The translations under genes were made by a program, and so were the position numbers. From contig JARLIW010000218.1 in NCBI GenBank assembly GCA_031291515.1, forward strand, positions 1-34,834: a DNA stretch of 34,834 bases, read 5' to 3'. Of the stretch, positions 6,770 to 14,271 are shown in pieces. The DNA is from Beijerinckiaceae bacterium (GTDB lineage Bacteria > Pseudomonadota > Alphaproteobacteria > Rhizobiales > Beijerinckiaceae). The notes beneath the pieces were generated by a model that saw only the letters and a list, made by a program, of their open reading frames with translations, searched no databases and was not told the DNA's origin. Within the stretch, counting starts at the first letter, position 1. Each line of letters starts with the position of its first letter.

Positions 6770-8332
6770 ATGAGCGAAGTTACGGCTGAAATGATCGAAC
6801 GAGGACGTGGCGGAGACCCGCGCCTGATCGCGGAACGGCGCCGGTTGTCGTTGAAAGTCCGCGAGGCGCGGGAAAAGCTCACCTCCTCGGGCAGCGGGCA
6901 CCGGACCTTCGACGTCGAATTGCTGCGACTTTACGCGGAACGCCGCCGCGGCGCGTCGATTGGCTTGATTTGCGTCAGCTTGGCGATCGCGATCGTGGCG
7001 ATGCAATGGGTCACCTACGAATCCATCGGGCTTTGGCTCGGCATGAATACGGCGGCGATCCTGATCGGGGTCGGGCTGGCGACGTTTTTCCTCAAGCAGC
7101 CCGCGACGAATGTAAACGTCATCTATTGGGGGCGCCTTTTTACCGTTGCCGAAACGATCCAGGGGATCGGTTGGGCGCTCAGCATTTATATCGTGTTCGA
7201 TGTGCAGGAGCCACGCGCCGCGGCCTTTGTTCTGATCGCGCTTCTTCTCGTCGGCGCGATGAATGCCACCGTGACGGCTTCCATTCCGGCGGCCGTCTAT
7301 GGCGGGCTGATGCCGATGACGATCGCGATCGTCGGCCTGCTACGCCCCGCCAGCCTCGTCGATACCAATGCCCTTCTGGCCGAACTGGCCTTCGGCACGC
7401 AGCTCTATTTCGCCGTGATGGCGCGAAGGCTTTACATCTCGTCGGTCGAAGCTCTCTCGTTCCAGGCCGAAAAAGACGAATTGATCGCCGAACTCGAACA
7501 GAGCAAAACGAACAGCGATCTCGCCCGCCGCCGCGCGGAAGAATCCAACATGGCGAAATCCCGCTTCCTCGCGACGATGAGCCATGAATTGCGCACGCCG
7601 CTCAACGCCATCTTGGGCTTTTCCGAGGTGATGCAAGGCGAACTCTTCGGCCCGCACGCGGTACCGGCCTATAAGGAATATTCCGGCGACATCCATTCGA
7701 GTGGCGAGCATCTGTTGATGCTGATCAACGAGATTCTCGACCTGTCGCGCGTCGAGGCGGGCCGCTACGACCTGCGCGAGGAATCCGTCGATCTGCAAGG
7801 CGTCATCGACGAATGTCGTCATTTGATGACTCTGCGCGCGCGCAAGAAAGACATCACCATCAGCCAGACCATGACGACCGCATTGCCGCGCCTCTGGGCC
7901 GATGAGCGGGCGGTGCGGCAGGTCGCGCTCAACCTGTTGTCCAACGCGATCAAATTCACGCCGCCCGGCGGCTCCGTCACCATCAAGGCCGGCTGGAGCC
8001 AGGATCGCGGGCAGTTCTTCTCGATCAGCGACACCGGACAAGGGATTCCCGAGAACGAGATCGCGGTCGTGATGTCGAGCTTTGGCCGTGGCACCCTGGC
8101 GCAAAAAACCGCCGAGGAAGGCACGGGGCTGGGCCTGCCGATCGTGAAGGGCCTCGTCGATCTCCACGGCGGCACGTTCACACTGAAATCACGCGTGCGC
8201 GAAGGCACCGAAGTCACCGTCGCGTTCCCGCCGGGACGCGTGATGGACGCCCTGCCCGCGATGGCGGTGGAACAGCAGGAACGCCGGTCGCACCAACGCG
8301 ATCTCAATCCGCCGCTGCGCTCGGCGGCTTAA
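6770..8332 (+). CDS. membrane sensor histidine kinase, PleC/DivJ-like
   Basis: 520 residues. A charged cytoplasmic head (1-60) is followed by about five or six membrane segments between 63 and 220, with no obvious periplasmic or PAS sensor domain. A short coiled coil (230-260) leads to the HisKA domain with phospho-acceptor His272 in MSHELRTPLNAILGF. The ATPase domain has the N box around Asn392, the G1 box DTGQGIP at 421-427 and the G2 box GTGLGLPIVKG at 451-461. The post-H-box text (DIH.SGEHLL.LINEILDLSRVEAGR) is characteristic of the alphaproteobacterial PleC/DivJ/PdhS group that acts on DivK-type receivers, so control of cell cycle or development is possible, by inference. No response regulator is next to it. 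Its stop codon overlaps the stop of the HlyD-like gene on the other strand. Confidence 0.9.
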   Translation: MSEVTAEMIERGRGGDPRLIAERRRLSLKVREAREKLTSSGSGHRTFDVELLRLYAERRRGASIGLICVSLAIAIVAMQWVTYESIGLWLGMNTAAILIGVGLATFFLKQPATNVNVIYWGRLFTVAETIQGIGWALSIYIVFDVQEPRAAAFVLIALLLVGAMNATVTASIPAAVYGGLMPMTIAIVGLLRPASLVDTNALLAELAFGTQLYFAVMARRLYISSVEALSFQAEKDELIAELEQSKTNSDLARRRAEESNMAKSRFLATMSHELRTPLNAILGFSEVMQGELFGPHAVPAYKEYSGDIHSSGEHLLMLINEILDLSRVEAGRYDLREESVDLQGVIDECRHLMTLRARKKDITISQTMTTALPRLWADERAVRQVALNLLSNAIKFTPPGGSVTIKAGWSQDRGQFFSISDTGQGIPENEIAVVMSSFGRGTLAQKTAEEGTGLGLPIVKGLVDLHGGTFTLKSRVREGTEVTVAFPPGRVMDALPAMAVEQQERRSHQRDLNPPLRSAA

Positions 8333-9339
8333 CGGCCGGACGGACCCTCTTTCGATCCGGTCGTCTCGGGACGAGAGAACAGTGATTCCGCCGCGCTCAA
8401 TGCGTGGACAAACGTCGTTTCTCGGAACAATCCGCTGATTCCGCCCATACTTTGCTCGTCACCCTTGACGACCGACACCGTGGCGGTCCGGCCCAGCACC
8501 AAATTCATGTCGGCCGGGACGGCCTCGAGTTTGACCCGGACCGGCACGCGTTGGGCGAGGCGAACCCAGCTGAAGGTCGGGTTCACACTCGCAAGCAGGT
8601 CGGCGCTGTCCGTGCGTTCCCGATCGGCGATGCCCGCCGCGATACTCGCCACGCGCCCCGTCAACGTCCGGGATTCCCCCATGAGCCGCACCTCGACCTT
8701 ATCTCCAATTTGAATGCGCGGGAGTTTCGTCTCCTCGAAATAGCCTTCGACACGGAGGGTCGAGCTGTCGATCAAGGCCATGACGCCTCGGCCGGTGGTC
8801 ACGTAGTCGCCGGGCTCGAGCGTGACATTGGTCACGATCCCATCCACCGGACTCGTCACCTCCGACCGCTTCAAGTTGAGTTTGGCCAGATCACGATCGG
8901 CCACGGCCTGGCGGTAGTCCGCCGCCGCCGACTCGGCCACCGTCGCCTTCTGTTCCTGCGTCTGCCGCGAAACCGACGCTTCGCTCAGTTGCTGATAACG
9001 CGATTGCTCGCGCGTCGCTTCGTCGAATTGTGCTTTCCGGTTCGCAACCAGGGCTTCCGCCTGCTGGACCGCAAGCTCAAACCGCGCCGGGTTGATGCGA
9101 AAGAGCACATCGCCGCGCTTGACGGTCTGATTGTCTTGCACGAGCACTTGGTCGATCAGCCCCGCGACATCTGGGGCCACCGTGACAACGTTCGCGCGCA
9201 CGCGCCCGTCGCGCGTCCATGGCGCTTCCAGATAATAATTCCACAACTGCCACCCGGCAGCGGCGGCGATGGCGACGATCACCAGCGTGAACACGAAACG
9301 CGAGAAAAGGCGCAAAAAAGCGAAAAAAGATTGGTTCAT
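8329..9339 (-). CDS. HlyD/EmrA-family efflux adaptor (AaeA-like)
   Basis: 336 residues from the ATG at 9339, chosen because it starts just before the membrane anchor and five bases after the DUF1656 stop. The anchor spans about 13-32. It is followed by the half lipoyl motif (VVTVAPDVAGLIDQVLV), a long alpha-helical hairpin (about 85-165), the second half motif (SPVDGIVTNVTLEPGDYV) and a beta-barrel region. This is the periplasmic adaptor that links an inner-membrane pump to an outer-membrane channel. With the DUF1656 and FUSC genes upstream it forms an AaeXAB-type unit for aromatic acids or drugs. It is the last gene of the operon and its stop overlaps that of the histidine kinase in the four bases TTAA. 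Confidence 0.92.
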   Translation of the reverse strand: MNQSFFAFLRLFSRFVFTLVIVAIAAAAGWQLWNYYLEAPWTRDGRVRANVVTVAPDVAGLIDQVLVQDNQTVKRGDVLFRINPARFELAVQQAEALVANRKAQFDEATREQSRYQQLSEASVSRQTQEQKATVAESAAADYRQAVADRDLAKLNLKRSEVTSPVDGIVTNVTLEPGDYVTTGRGVMALIDSSTLRVEGYFEETKLPRIQIGDKVEVRLMGESRTLTGRVASIAAGIADRERTDSADLLASVNPTFSWVRLAQRVPVRVKLEAVPADMNLVLGRTATVSVVKGDEQSMGGISGLFRETTFVHALSAAESLFSRPETTGSKEGPSGR

Positions 9340-9344
9340 GGCAT

Positions 9345-9545
9345 TCACCCCTGAAGATTGGCGGCGACGGTCGCGAGAACGATGACGAACAGGGAAACGT
9401 CGACGAGCGGCCGGTGCCAGATCAGCCGGTAGAATCCGGTGACCGTCAACACCAGGCGCAGAGCGCTGAAGAGTACGAAGGCCAACACGGCGTGAACCAA
9501 CAGCACCGGGACGAAAACCCCGTAAAGATCGATCTCGCCAGTCAT
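9345..9545 (-). CDS. DUF1656 small membrane protein (AaeX-like)
   Basis: A 66-residue protein with two predicted membrane helices (about 9-30 and 45-63) joined by a short loop with the conserved FYRLIWHRPLVD stretch. This matches the DUF1656/AaeX family, which is nearly always encoded between an FUSC pump and an HlyD-type adaptor. Its molecular role is not known; it may help assemble the pump. The start overlaps the FUSC stop in ATGA, and the adaptor starts five bases after its stop, so the three are translated together. Confidence 0.9.
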   Translation of the reverse strand: MTGEIDLYGVFVPVLLVHAVLAFVLFSALRLVLTVTGFYRLIWHRPLVDVSLFVIVLATVAANLQG

Positions 9546-11632
9546 CCGGCAACTCCTTCATCCGAAAGAACGAGGACTGCGACATCCGCGACCGCTGGCG
9601 GGGCATAGGCCGCGGCGGCAGGGAAAAGATTACAGCGCAATCCGGCAAGCCCAAGCACGACGTTTCGTTTAAAACTGGTTGTCGTCGCGGTCGCGGCATC
9701 GAGCGCGCGGTCGATGGCCTGCAGCAACGAAGCCGGCGCTGGCGGCATCGCATCGCGCGCAACGGCCCTGGTAAAATGCGCCGCCGCTTCGCGCAGCACG
9801 TCGTCCACCGCCGCGCCAAGCTCCGACGGCATTTCGCGACGGAGCGCGTTCAAATCGATCAGATTGATCCCCACGCGAAGATCGGTCATCGCCGCCACCG
9901 CCGTCATCTGTCCATTCGTCGTAACCATCGCCGGAGACGGCGCGAGAAGCCCGATCCTGTCGAGAAACAGGCCCGCGAGCAGCGCGCGCGCCATCGGCTT
10001 CCGGCCACGCGCGACCGCCGCGAGATCGGCCCAGTTGGCTCGCAACCGCCGCCGCACGCTCCAGGCGACACCGGCCGGAAGGACCAGCGCCGAACCGGCG
10101 GCCGCGACCGCGACGCCGAACAAGGCCGCGGCTGTGCCGTTGGCCCAAGTGGCAAAATCCGCGCTGTAACTTCCCTGCAAGGCCAGGAGCGTGGCCGTAA
10201 AGACCGTTAGCGCCCCGCCGAAACGCTGCGTCGCGGGAATCTCCATGAGCAACCCCGCTGGAATAAAAAACGCGCCGGCCGCGATGACCAGCATTTCGGG
10301 AGAACTCGCCAGCGGCAGGATGACGAACTGGCCGATGGCCGCGCATGCGGCCGAGATCGTCACCGGGACCATGAGCCCCCAGATCGACGGCACGGGATCG
10401 TCCTGCAAGGCTGTAAAACAGCAAGCGACGGCAGCGAGCATGACCGCTTGCGCGCCGTCCGCCCATCCCGTCCCAATCCAATAAGCGCAGGTTATGAAGA
10501 TCACCACGACAACAGCCGCTCCGCGGAGCGCCGCGACGCCATGATCGCGATCCAGCGTCATCTCCCCGGCCACGTCCATGGCCGACCGCGGCATGTTCCT
10601 TCGGCCGCCGCCTCCGATGATATGCAGATAAAGCGCGAGACAATCCTGACGCCAATCGACCAGCTCGCGCAGACGTTCGAGGACGGAGATCAGAAGGACA
10701 CCTTCCCAGCCGGCCGCTAGATCCGCCTGATCCTGAAGCTGCGCAATCTCGCCGCGCAGGAGCGCGGCATCAGCCGGCTGCGCGGTGGCCGCGCTTGCGA
10801 TCCAGCCACGCACCTTCGTCAAGAGCGCCTCGAGGGGCTCGGTTACGCCGCCGAGGGCCCGGAGATCAGCGAGCCTGTCGCGCAAGGACGCGATCAGGGG
10901 TAGTGTCATGACCATGCGCTGCTGAAGTTCGGTCGCGGGGCGGACCGCATCCTTGAGCGCGGAGGTGTCGTAGGAAAGATGCGTCGTCATCGCGCGGATG
11001 CCGACGGCTTCGGCGGCGAGGCGCGGCCCGAAACGCCGGGCCTCGACGGGCGTTGCTTCGTCGGGCGCGATCGCGTCGACCGCCAGTCGGTCCACGTCGC
11101 GCAGCCAGGCGACGATGCGCGCGCCCAGGACCGGCCCAAGATGGCTCGGAAAGACGAGACTGCTGACCAAGGTCGCGCAGATCACGCCAATGGCGATTTC
11201 CTCCGTGCGAGATACGACGATGTCCCAAACCGCGCCCGGAACCTCGACGACGGGAAAGCCGACGATCGCGACCGTGTAGCCGGCGAGAATGAAGGCGTAA
11301 GCGCGCGGCGTGCGATCGACCATCGCCAAATACAGGCAGCCGGCGATCCACAGCGCCAGCACGGCGCTCAACAGCTCGGGCGTGTTCACAAGATTCGGAA
11401 CCGTTGCGATCGTCGCGATGGCCCCCGCCAGCGTGCCCAACAAACGATACACGGCCTTGGAGCGAAGCGCGCCGCTAAGTGGGTTCGCCACGATATACAC
11501 CGTCGCCATCGCCCAATAGGGCCTCTCGAGCCCCGCCGCGAACGCGATGTACAGAGCCAACATCGCCGCCACAAACGTTTTGATGGCGAATATCCACGCC
11601 GCTCGGTCGGGCAGATAACGTGATGCGCTCAT
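9542..11632 (-). CDS. FUSC-family inner-membrane efflux protein (AaeB-like)
   Basis: A 696-residue protein with the duplicated layout of the fusaric acid resistance/aromatic acid exporter family: a cluster of five or six membrane helices at about 12-165, a cytoplasmic helical domain (about 170-355) and a second helix cluster at about 370-520, then a C-terminal soluble domain. The N-terminal segment with ERPYWAMATVYIVANPLSG is the family signature. It is expected to form the inner-membrane part of a tripartite exporter with the HlyD-like adaptor. The start overlaps the marR stop (ATGA) and the stop overlaps the DUF1656 start. Substrate is unknown; hydroxylated aromatic acids are the best guess from the family. 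Confidence 0.92.
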   Translation of the reverse strand: MSASRYLPDRAAWIFAIKTFVAAMLALYIAFAAGLERPYWAMATVYIVANPLSGALRSKAVYRLLGTLAGAIATIATVPNLVNTPELLSAVLALWIAGCLYLAMVDRTPRAYAFILAGYTVAIVGFPVVEVPGAVWDIVVSRTEEIAIGVICATLVSSLVFPSHLGPVLGARIVAWLRDVDRLAVDAIAPDEATPVEARRFGPRLAAEAVGIRAMTTHLSYDTSALKDAVRPATELQQRMVMTLPLIASLRDRLADLRALGGVTEPLEALLTKVRGWIASAATAQPADAALLRGEIAQLQDQADLAAGWEGVLLISVLERLRELVDWRQDCLALYLHIIGGGGRRNMPRSAMDVAGEMTLDRDHGVAALRGAAVVVVIFITCAYWIGTGWADGAQAVMLAAVACCFTALQDDPVPSIWGLMVPVTISAACAAIGQFVILPLASSPEMLVIAAGAFFIPAGLLMEIPATQRFGGALTVFTATLLALQGSYSADFATWANGTAAALFGVAVAAAGSALVLPAGVAWSVRRRLRANWADLAAVARGRKPMARALLAGLFLDRIGLLAPSPAMVTTNGQMTAVAAMTDLRVGINLIDLNALRREMPSELGAAVDDVLREAAAHFTRAVARDAMPPAPASLLQAIDRALDAATATTTSFKRNVVLGLAGLRCNLFPAAAAYAPPAVADVAVLVLSDEGVAG

Positions 11633-12135
11633 ATGCTCGCCTCCGGAACGGCGCTCGGCCCGTCAAAATCGGCAAGCGCGATTGGGGCCGCGAGGCTCAC
11701 GCCGGCGGCGCGTGCAATAGATTGAAGCGTCCGGGCCGTGGCGGCAAGGTCGGAAGACGAGATCCCCGCAAGCAGATCTTCGCGAACCCGCGCCACGACG
11801 GTTTCGATGTGCCGCGCGAGCCGTTTGCCCTCGGGCGTAAGATGCAGCGTCTTGGCGCGACGGTCGGCGAGGTCCTCGCGGCGGTCGAGCAAGCCGGCCG
11901 CGCCGAGCGCATCCAACGCGCGCACAAGCGACGGGCCCTCAATCCCCAAGGCATTGGCGACGACGGTCTGCCGCACGCCCTCCCCGAGCCGGTGGACGGC
12001 CATGATCGGATAGGCGAGCGTCGTGGACAATCGGAGCCCGGACAGCGCGGCGTCTGTCTTGGCCCGCCATACGCGCGCCACGAGTTGCAGCTCCATGGCG
12101 AATATCCGGGCATCGATCGTGTCATGCTGCGTCAT
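11629..12135 (-). CDS. MarR-family transcriptional regulator of the FUSC operon
   Basis: A 168-residue winged-helix regulator. The core shows the helix-turn-helix around GVRQTVVANALGIEGPSLVRALDALGAAGLLDRR (about 52-85), followed by the wing DLADRRAKTLHLTPEGK typical of MarR proteins. Flanking helices should form the dimer interface and a ligand pocket. It is the first gene of an operon with FUSC, DUF1656 and HlyD genes, overlapping FUSC by four bases. The arrangement suggests it represses its own operon and is released by a phenolic compound. The palindromes directly upstream are the likely operator. The C-terminal 25 residues are not conserved. Confidence 0.92.
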   Translation of the reverse strand: MTQHDTIDARIFAMELQLVARVWRAKTDAALSGLRLSTTLAYPIMAVHRLGEGVRQTVVANALGIEGPSLVRALDALGAAGLLDRREDLADRRAKTLHLTPEGKRLARHIETVVARVREDLLAGISSSDLAATARTLQSIARAAGVSLAAPIALADFDGPSAVPEASI

Positions 12136-12144
12136 GCCGATTAG

Positions 12145-12187
12145 ATAGCACGCTAATAGTTTTCTTGCTATGCTTTATAGTCATAGC
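12145..12187 (-). promoter_or_regulatory. candidate MarR operator: overlapping inverted repeats
   Basis: Just upstream of marR lie several related palindromes. GCTATG at 12167-12172 and CATAGC at 12182-12187 form a perfect six-base inverted repeat with a nine-base spacer. ATAGCA (12145-12150) also pairs with TGCTAT (12166-12171), and TAGC-AC-GCTA lies at 12146-12155. The shared core is TAGC/GCTA. Such repeated dyads within 50 bases of a MarR start are the usual form of an autoregulatory operator. I could not assign a convincing -35/-10 pair. Confidence 0.5.
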
Positions 12188-12221
12188 GGAATTCCCGCCG
12201 CGCATGGCTCGCGGTCGGGCG

Positions 12222-13247
12222 CTACGCCTCGATCTTCCCGGCCACGCCCGCCTCGGCGAACGTCGCCATGTCGCGCGTGCAAGCGAGCGCGGCTTTGAAA
12301 ATGCCGAGCGCCAAGGCGGCGCCGGTGCCCTCGCCGAGCCGCATGCCGAGATCGAGCAACGGCTCCTTGCCAAGCCGCTTTAGCACGGCGCGATGGGCCT
12401 GCTCCGCCGAGACATGGCCCGCGATGCAATGATCGAGCGCGGTCGGATCGAGCGCCTGCAGCACCGCCGCCGCCGCGCAGACCACGAAGCCGTCGAGGAT
12501 CACGGGAACGCGCTGCATCCGCGCCGCAAGAATCGCCCCAGCGATTGCCGCGATCTCGCGCCCGCCCAAGCGGCGCAGAACTTCAAGCGGATCGTTCAAA
12601 TGATCGCGGTGCAAGGCAATCGCTGTCTCCACAGCCGCGATCTTGCGCTCGAACACGGGATCGCTGGCCCCCGTGCCGCGCCCGACCCAATCCGCCGCGC
12701 TCCCCCCATAAAGCGCGGTATAGATCGCCGCCGCGACGGTCGTATTGCCGATCCCCATTTCGCCGAGGCACAGCAAATCGACATCGCCCGCGATCGCTTC
12801 CATCCCGAACGCGATCGTCGCCGCGCAGGCCGCCTCGTCCATCGCCGCGCCCTCGGTGATGTCGCCCGTCGGAATATCGAGCGCGAGTTCGAAGACCTTG
12901 AGGCCGATGCCGTAAGTCGCGCAAATCTGGTTGATCGCGGCCCCGCCAGCCGAAAAATTCTCCAACATCGCGCGCGTCACCGAGGCGGGATAGGCGGAAA
13001 CCCCCTTCGCTGTCACGCCATGATTGCCGGCGAACACCGCGACGAGCGGCTGATCGATCGTGGGCCGCGCCTTGTCCTGCCAGCTCGCGAGAAAGGCCGC
13101 GAGATCGTCGAGGCGCCCAAGCGAGCCTTCCGGCTTGGTCAATTGGGCCTGGCGCGCGCGCACCGCGGCCTCGGCCTGTTTCGAACCCTCCGGCATGAGC
13201 GGAAACAGAGCGCGGATATCGTCGAAGGGAAGACCGCTGGCTGGCAT
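12222..13247 (-). CDS. cobT: nicotinate-nucleotide:dimethylbenzimidazole phosphoribosyltransferase CobT
   Basis: A 341-residue protein matching CobT over its full length. The N-terminal KPEGSLGRLDDLA block, the FAGNHGVTAKGVSAYP segment, the LCLGEMGIGNTTVAAA loop and the C-terminal GMRLGEGTGAALAL segment carrying the catalytic glutamate (about 306) are all present. CobT transfers ribose phosphate from nicotinate mononucleotide to 5,6-dimethylbenzimidazole, giving alpha-ribazole phosphate for the lower loop of cobalamin. It is divergent from cobS, with 92 bases between the starts, and ends 86 bases from the marR start on the same strand. I see no cobalamin riboswitch in the short divergent spacer. 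Confidence 0.96.
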   Translation of the reverse strand: MPASGLPFDDIRALFPLMPEGSKQAEAAVRARQAQLTKPEGSLGRLDDLAAFLASWQDKARPTIDQPLVAVFAGNHGVTAKGVSAYPASVTRAMLENFSAGGAAINQICATYGIGLKVFELALDIPTGDITEGAAMDEAACAATIAFGMEAIAGDVDLLCLGEMGIGNTTVAAAIYTALYGGSAADWVGRGTGASDPVFERKIAAVETAIALHRDHLNDPLEVLRRLGGREIAAIAGAILAARMQRVPVILDGFVVCAAAAVLQALDPTALDHCIAGHVSAEQAHRAVLKRLGKEPLLDLGMRLGEGTGAALALGIFKAALACTRDMATFAEAGVAGKIEA

Positions 13248-13295
13248 TTGAACCTCATTGATGAAGCCTGGCTCTTAGCGCCGCGGACCCCAAAA

Positions 13296-13312
13296 GGAAA
13301 TCTTCGATTTCC
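13296..13312. other. hairpin in the cobT-cobS divergent spacer
   Basis: GGAAATC and GATTTCC form a perfect seven-base dyad with a three-base centre. It lies 27 bases upstream of the cobS start and 48 bases upstream of the cobT start. Its position would allow it to be an operator or a leader hairpin of cobS, but nothing ties it to B12 sensing; the conserved B12-box of cobalamin riboswitches is not visible and the spacer is too short for one. Confidence 0.3.
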
Positions 13313-13339
13313 GGCGGAGCTCTCGACAAAGCCGCGCGC

Positions 13340-14134
13340 ATGCGAGATGAGCGGCGGATGCTGCCAACGCCTCTCGCCGATCTCTTGATCTGTCTTCGCT
13401 TTTTCACGCGCCTGCCGCTTCCCGCCAGCGCGCGCGAAATCGCGCTGGGCCGCGAAGGTCTCGCGCACGCCGTCGTGATGGTGCCGCTCGCCGGCGCCAT
13501 AACCGGCTTCGGGCCGGCTCTTGTTCTGGCCGGCGCGAGCGCCTTGGGCCTACCGCCGCTCGTCGCCGCGCCACTCGCCATCGCGGCACTCGTGGCATCG
13601 ACCGGCGCCCTGCACGAGGATGGCCTGGCGGATTGCGCCGACGGGTTTGGCGGCGGACACACCCGCGAACGCAAGCTCGAGATCATGCGCGACAGCCGCA
13701 TTGGCACGTTCGGCGCTTGCGCCGTGGGACTGTCGCTTTATCTGCGCGTCGCCTGCCTCACCGTGATCGCGGCGCGCGACATGCCGCTCGCGGCCGGCGC
13801 ACTCGTCGCAAGCGCGGCCCTGTCGCGCACTCTGTGTCTCCTGCCTCTGATCATCCTGCCGCCAGCGCGCGAAGGCGGCGCGGGCGCGGCGGTCACGGGC
13901 CTCTCGCGACCGCGTTATGCCGTGGCTTTGGGAATGGCCCTCGCGATCTCGACCTTGCCGCTCTTTGCCGGCGCGTCGCCGGGGCATACGACCCTCGCTT
14001 GCCTCGCGGCGGCGATCGCGGCGGGCTTCGCCACGCTGCTCGCGCGGCACGAGATCGCGGGCCAGACCGGCGATGTCGCGGGCGCGACGCAACAGCTCGC
14101 GGAGCTTGCGATGCTGGTGGTGTTTGCGGGGTAG
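13340..14134 (+). CDS. cobS: adenosylcobinamide-GDP ribazoletransferase CobS (cobalamin synthase)
   Basis: A 264-residue integral membrane enzyme. Visible are the opening CLRFFTRLPLP motif (about 18-28), the metal-binding GALHEDGLADCADGFGGG motif (about 92-109) with its acidic residues, and the RKLEIMRDSRIGTFGACAVGLSL stretch that follows. Several hydrophobic helices make up the rest. CobS joins adenosylcobinamide-GDP and alpha-ribazole at the membrane to finish the nucleotide loop of cobalamin, directly using the product of the CobT branch. An in-frame ATG at 13358 is an alternative start. A strong hairpin follows 18 bases after the stop. Confidence 0.95.
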   Translation: MRDERRMLPTPLADLLICLRFFTRLPLPASAREIALGREGLAHAVVMVPLAGAITGFGPALVLAGASALGLPPLVAAPLAIAALVASTGALHEDGLADCADGFGGGHTRERKLEIMRDSRIGTFGACAVGLSLYLRVACLTVIAARDMPLAAGALVASAALSRTLCLLPLIILPPAREGGAGAAVTGLSRPRYAVALGMALAISTLPLFAGASPGHTTLACLAAAIAAGFATLLARHEIAGQTGDVAGATQQLAELAMLVVFAG

Positions 14135-14152
14135 ACAGGTCAAGCCAAAAAG

Positions 14153-14181
14153 AAAGGCGGCGGGACGAACCCGCCGCCTTT
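14153..14181. terminator. strong bidirectional hairpin terminator
   Basis: AAAGGCGGCGGG and CCCGCCGCCTTT form a perfect 12-base-pair stem around the five-base loop ACGAA. On the minus strand the stem is followed by a T-rich run (TTTCTTTTTGG when read through the stem end), which makes a good intrinsic terminator for the LytM lipoprotein gene ending at 14272. On the plus strand only TTT follows, so it would be weaker for cobS. It sits 18 bases after the cobS stop. Confidence 0.85.
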
Positions 14182-14271
14182 ACCAACTCCCGTCGCTCGT
14201 GTCTCGCGGGTAACGGGAATGGATCTCATGTCCTCGGTCGGTCCGACGCGCGAGGCTGGCTTTCGCGACGA

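Noticed and set aside
9340-9819. A 160-residue N-terminal extension of the HlyD-like protein
   Set aside because: It is the same frame running through DUF1656 and the FUSC gene end; the membrane anchor and conserved start lie at 9339.
13248-13339. A cobalamin riboswitch between cobT and cobS
   Set aside because: The spacer is only 92 bases and lacks a recognisable B12 box; only a small dyad is present.
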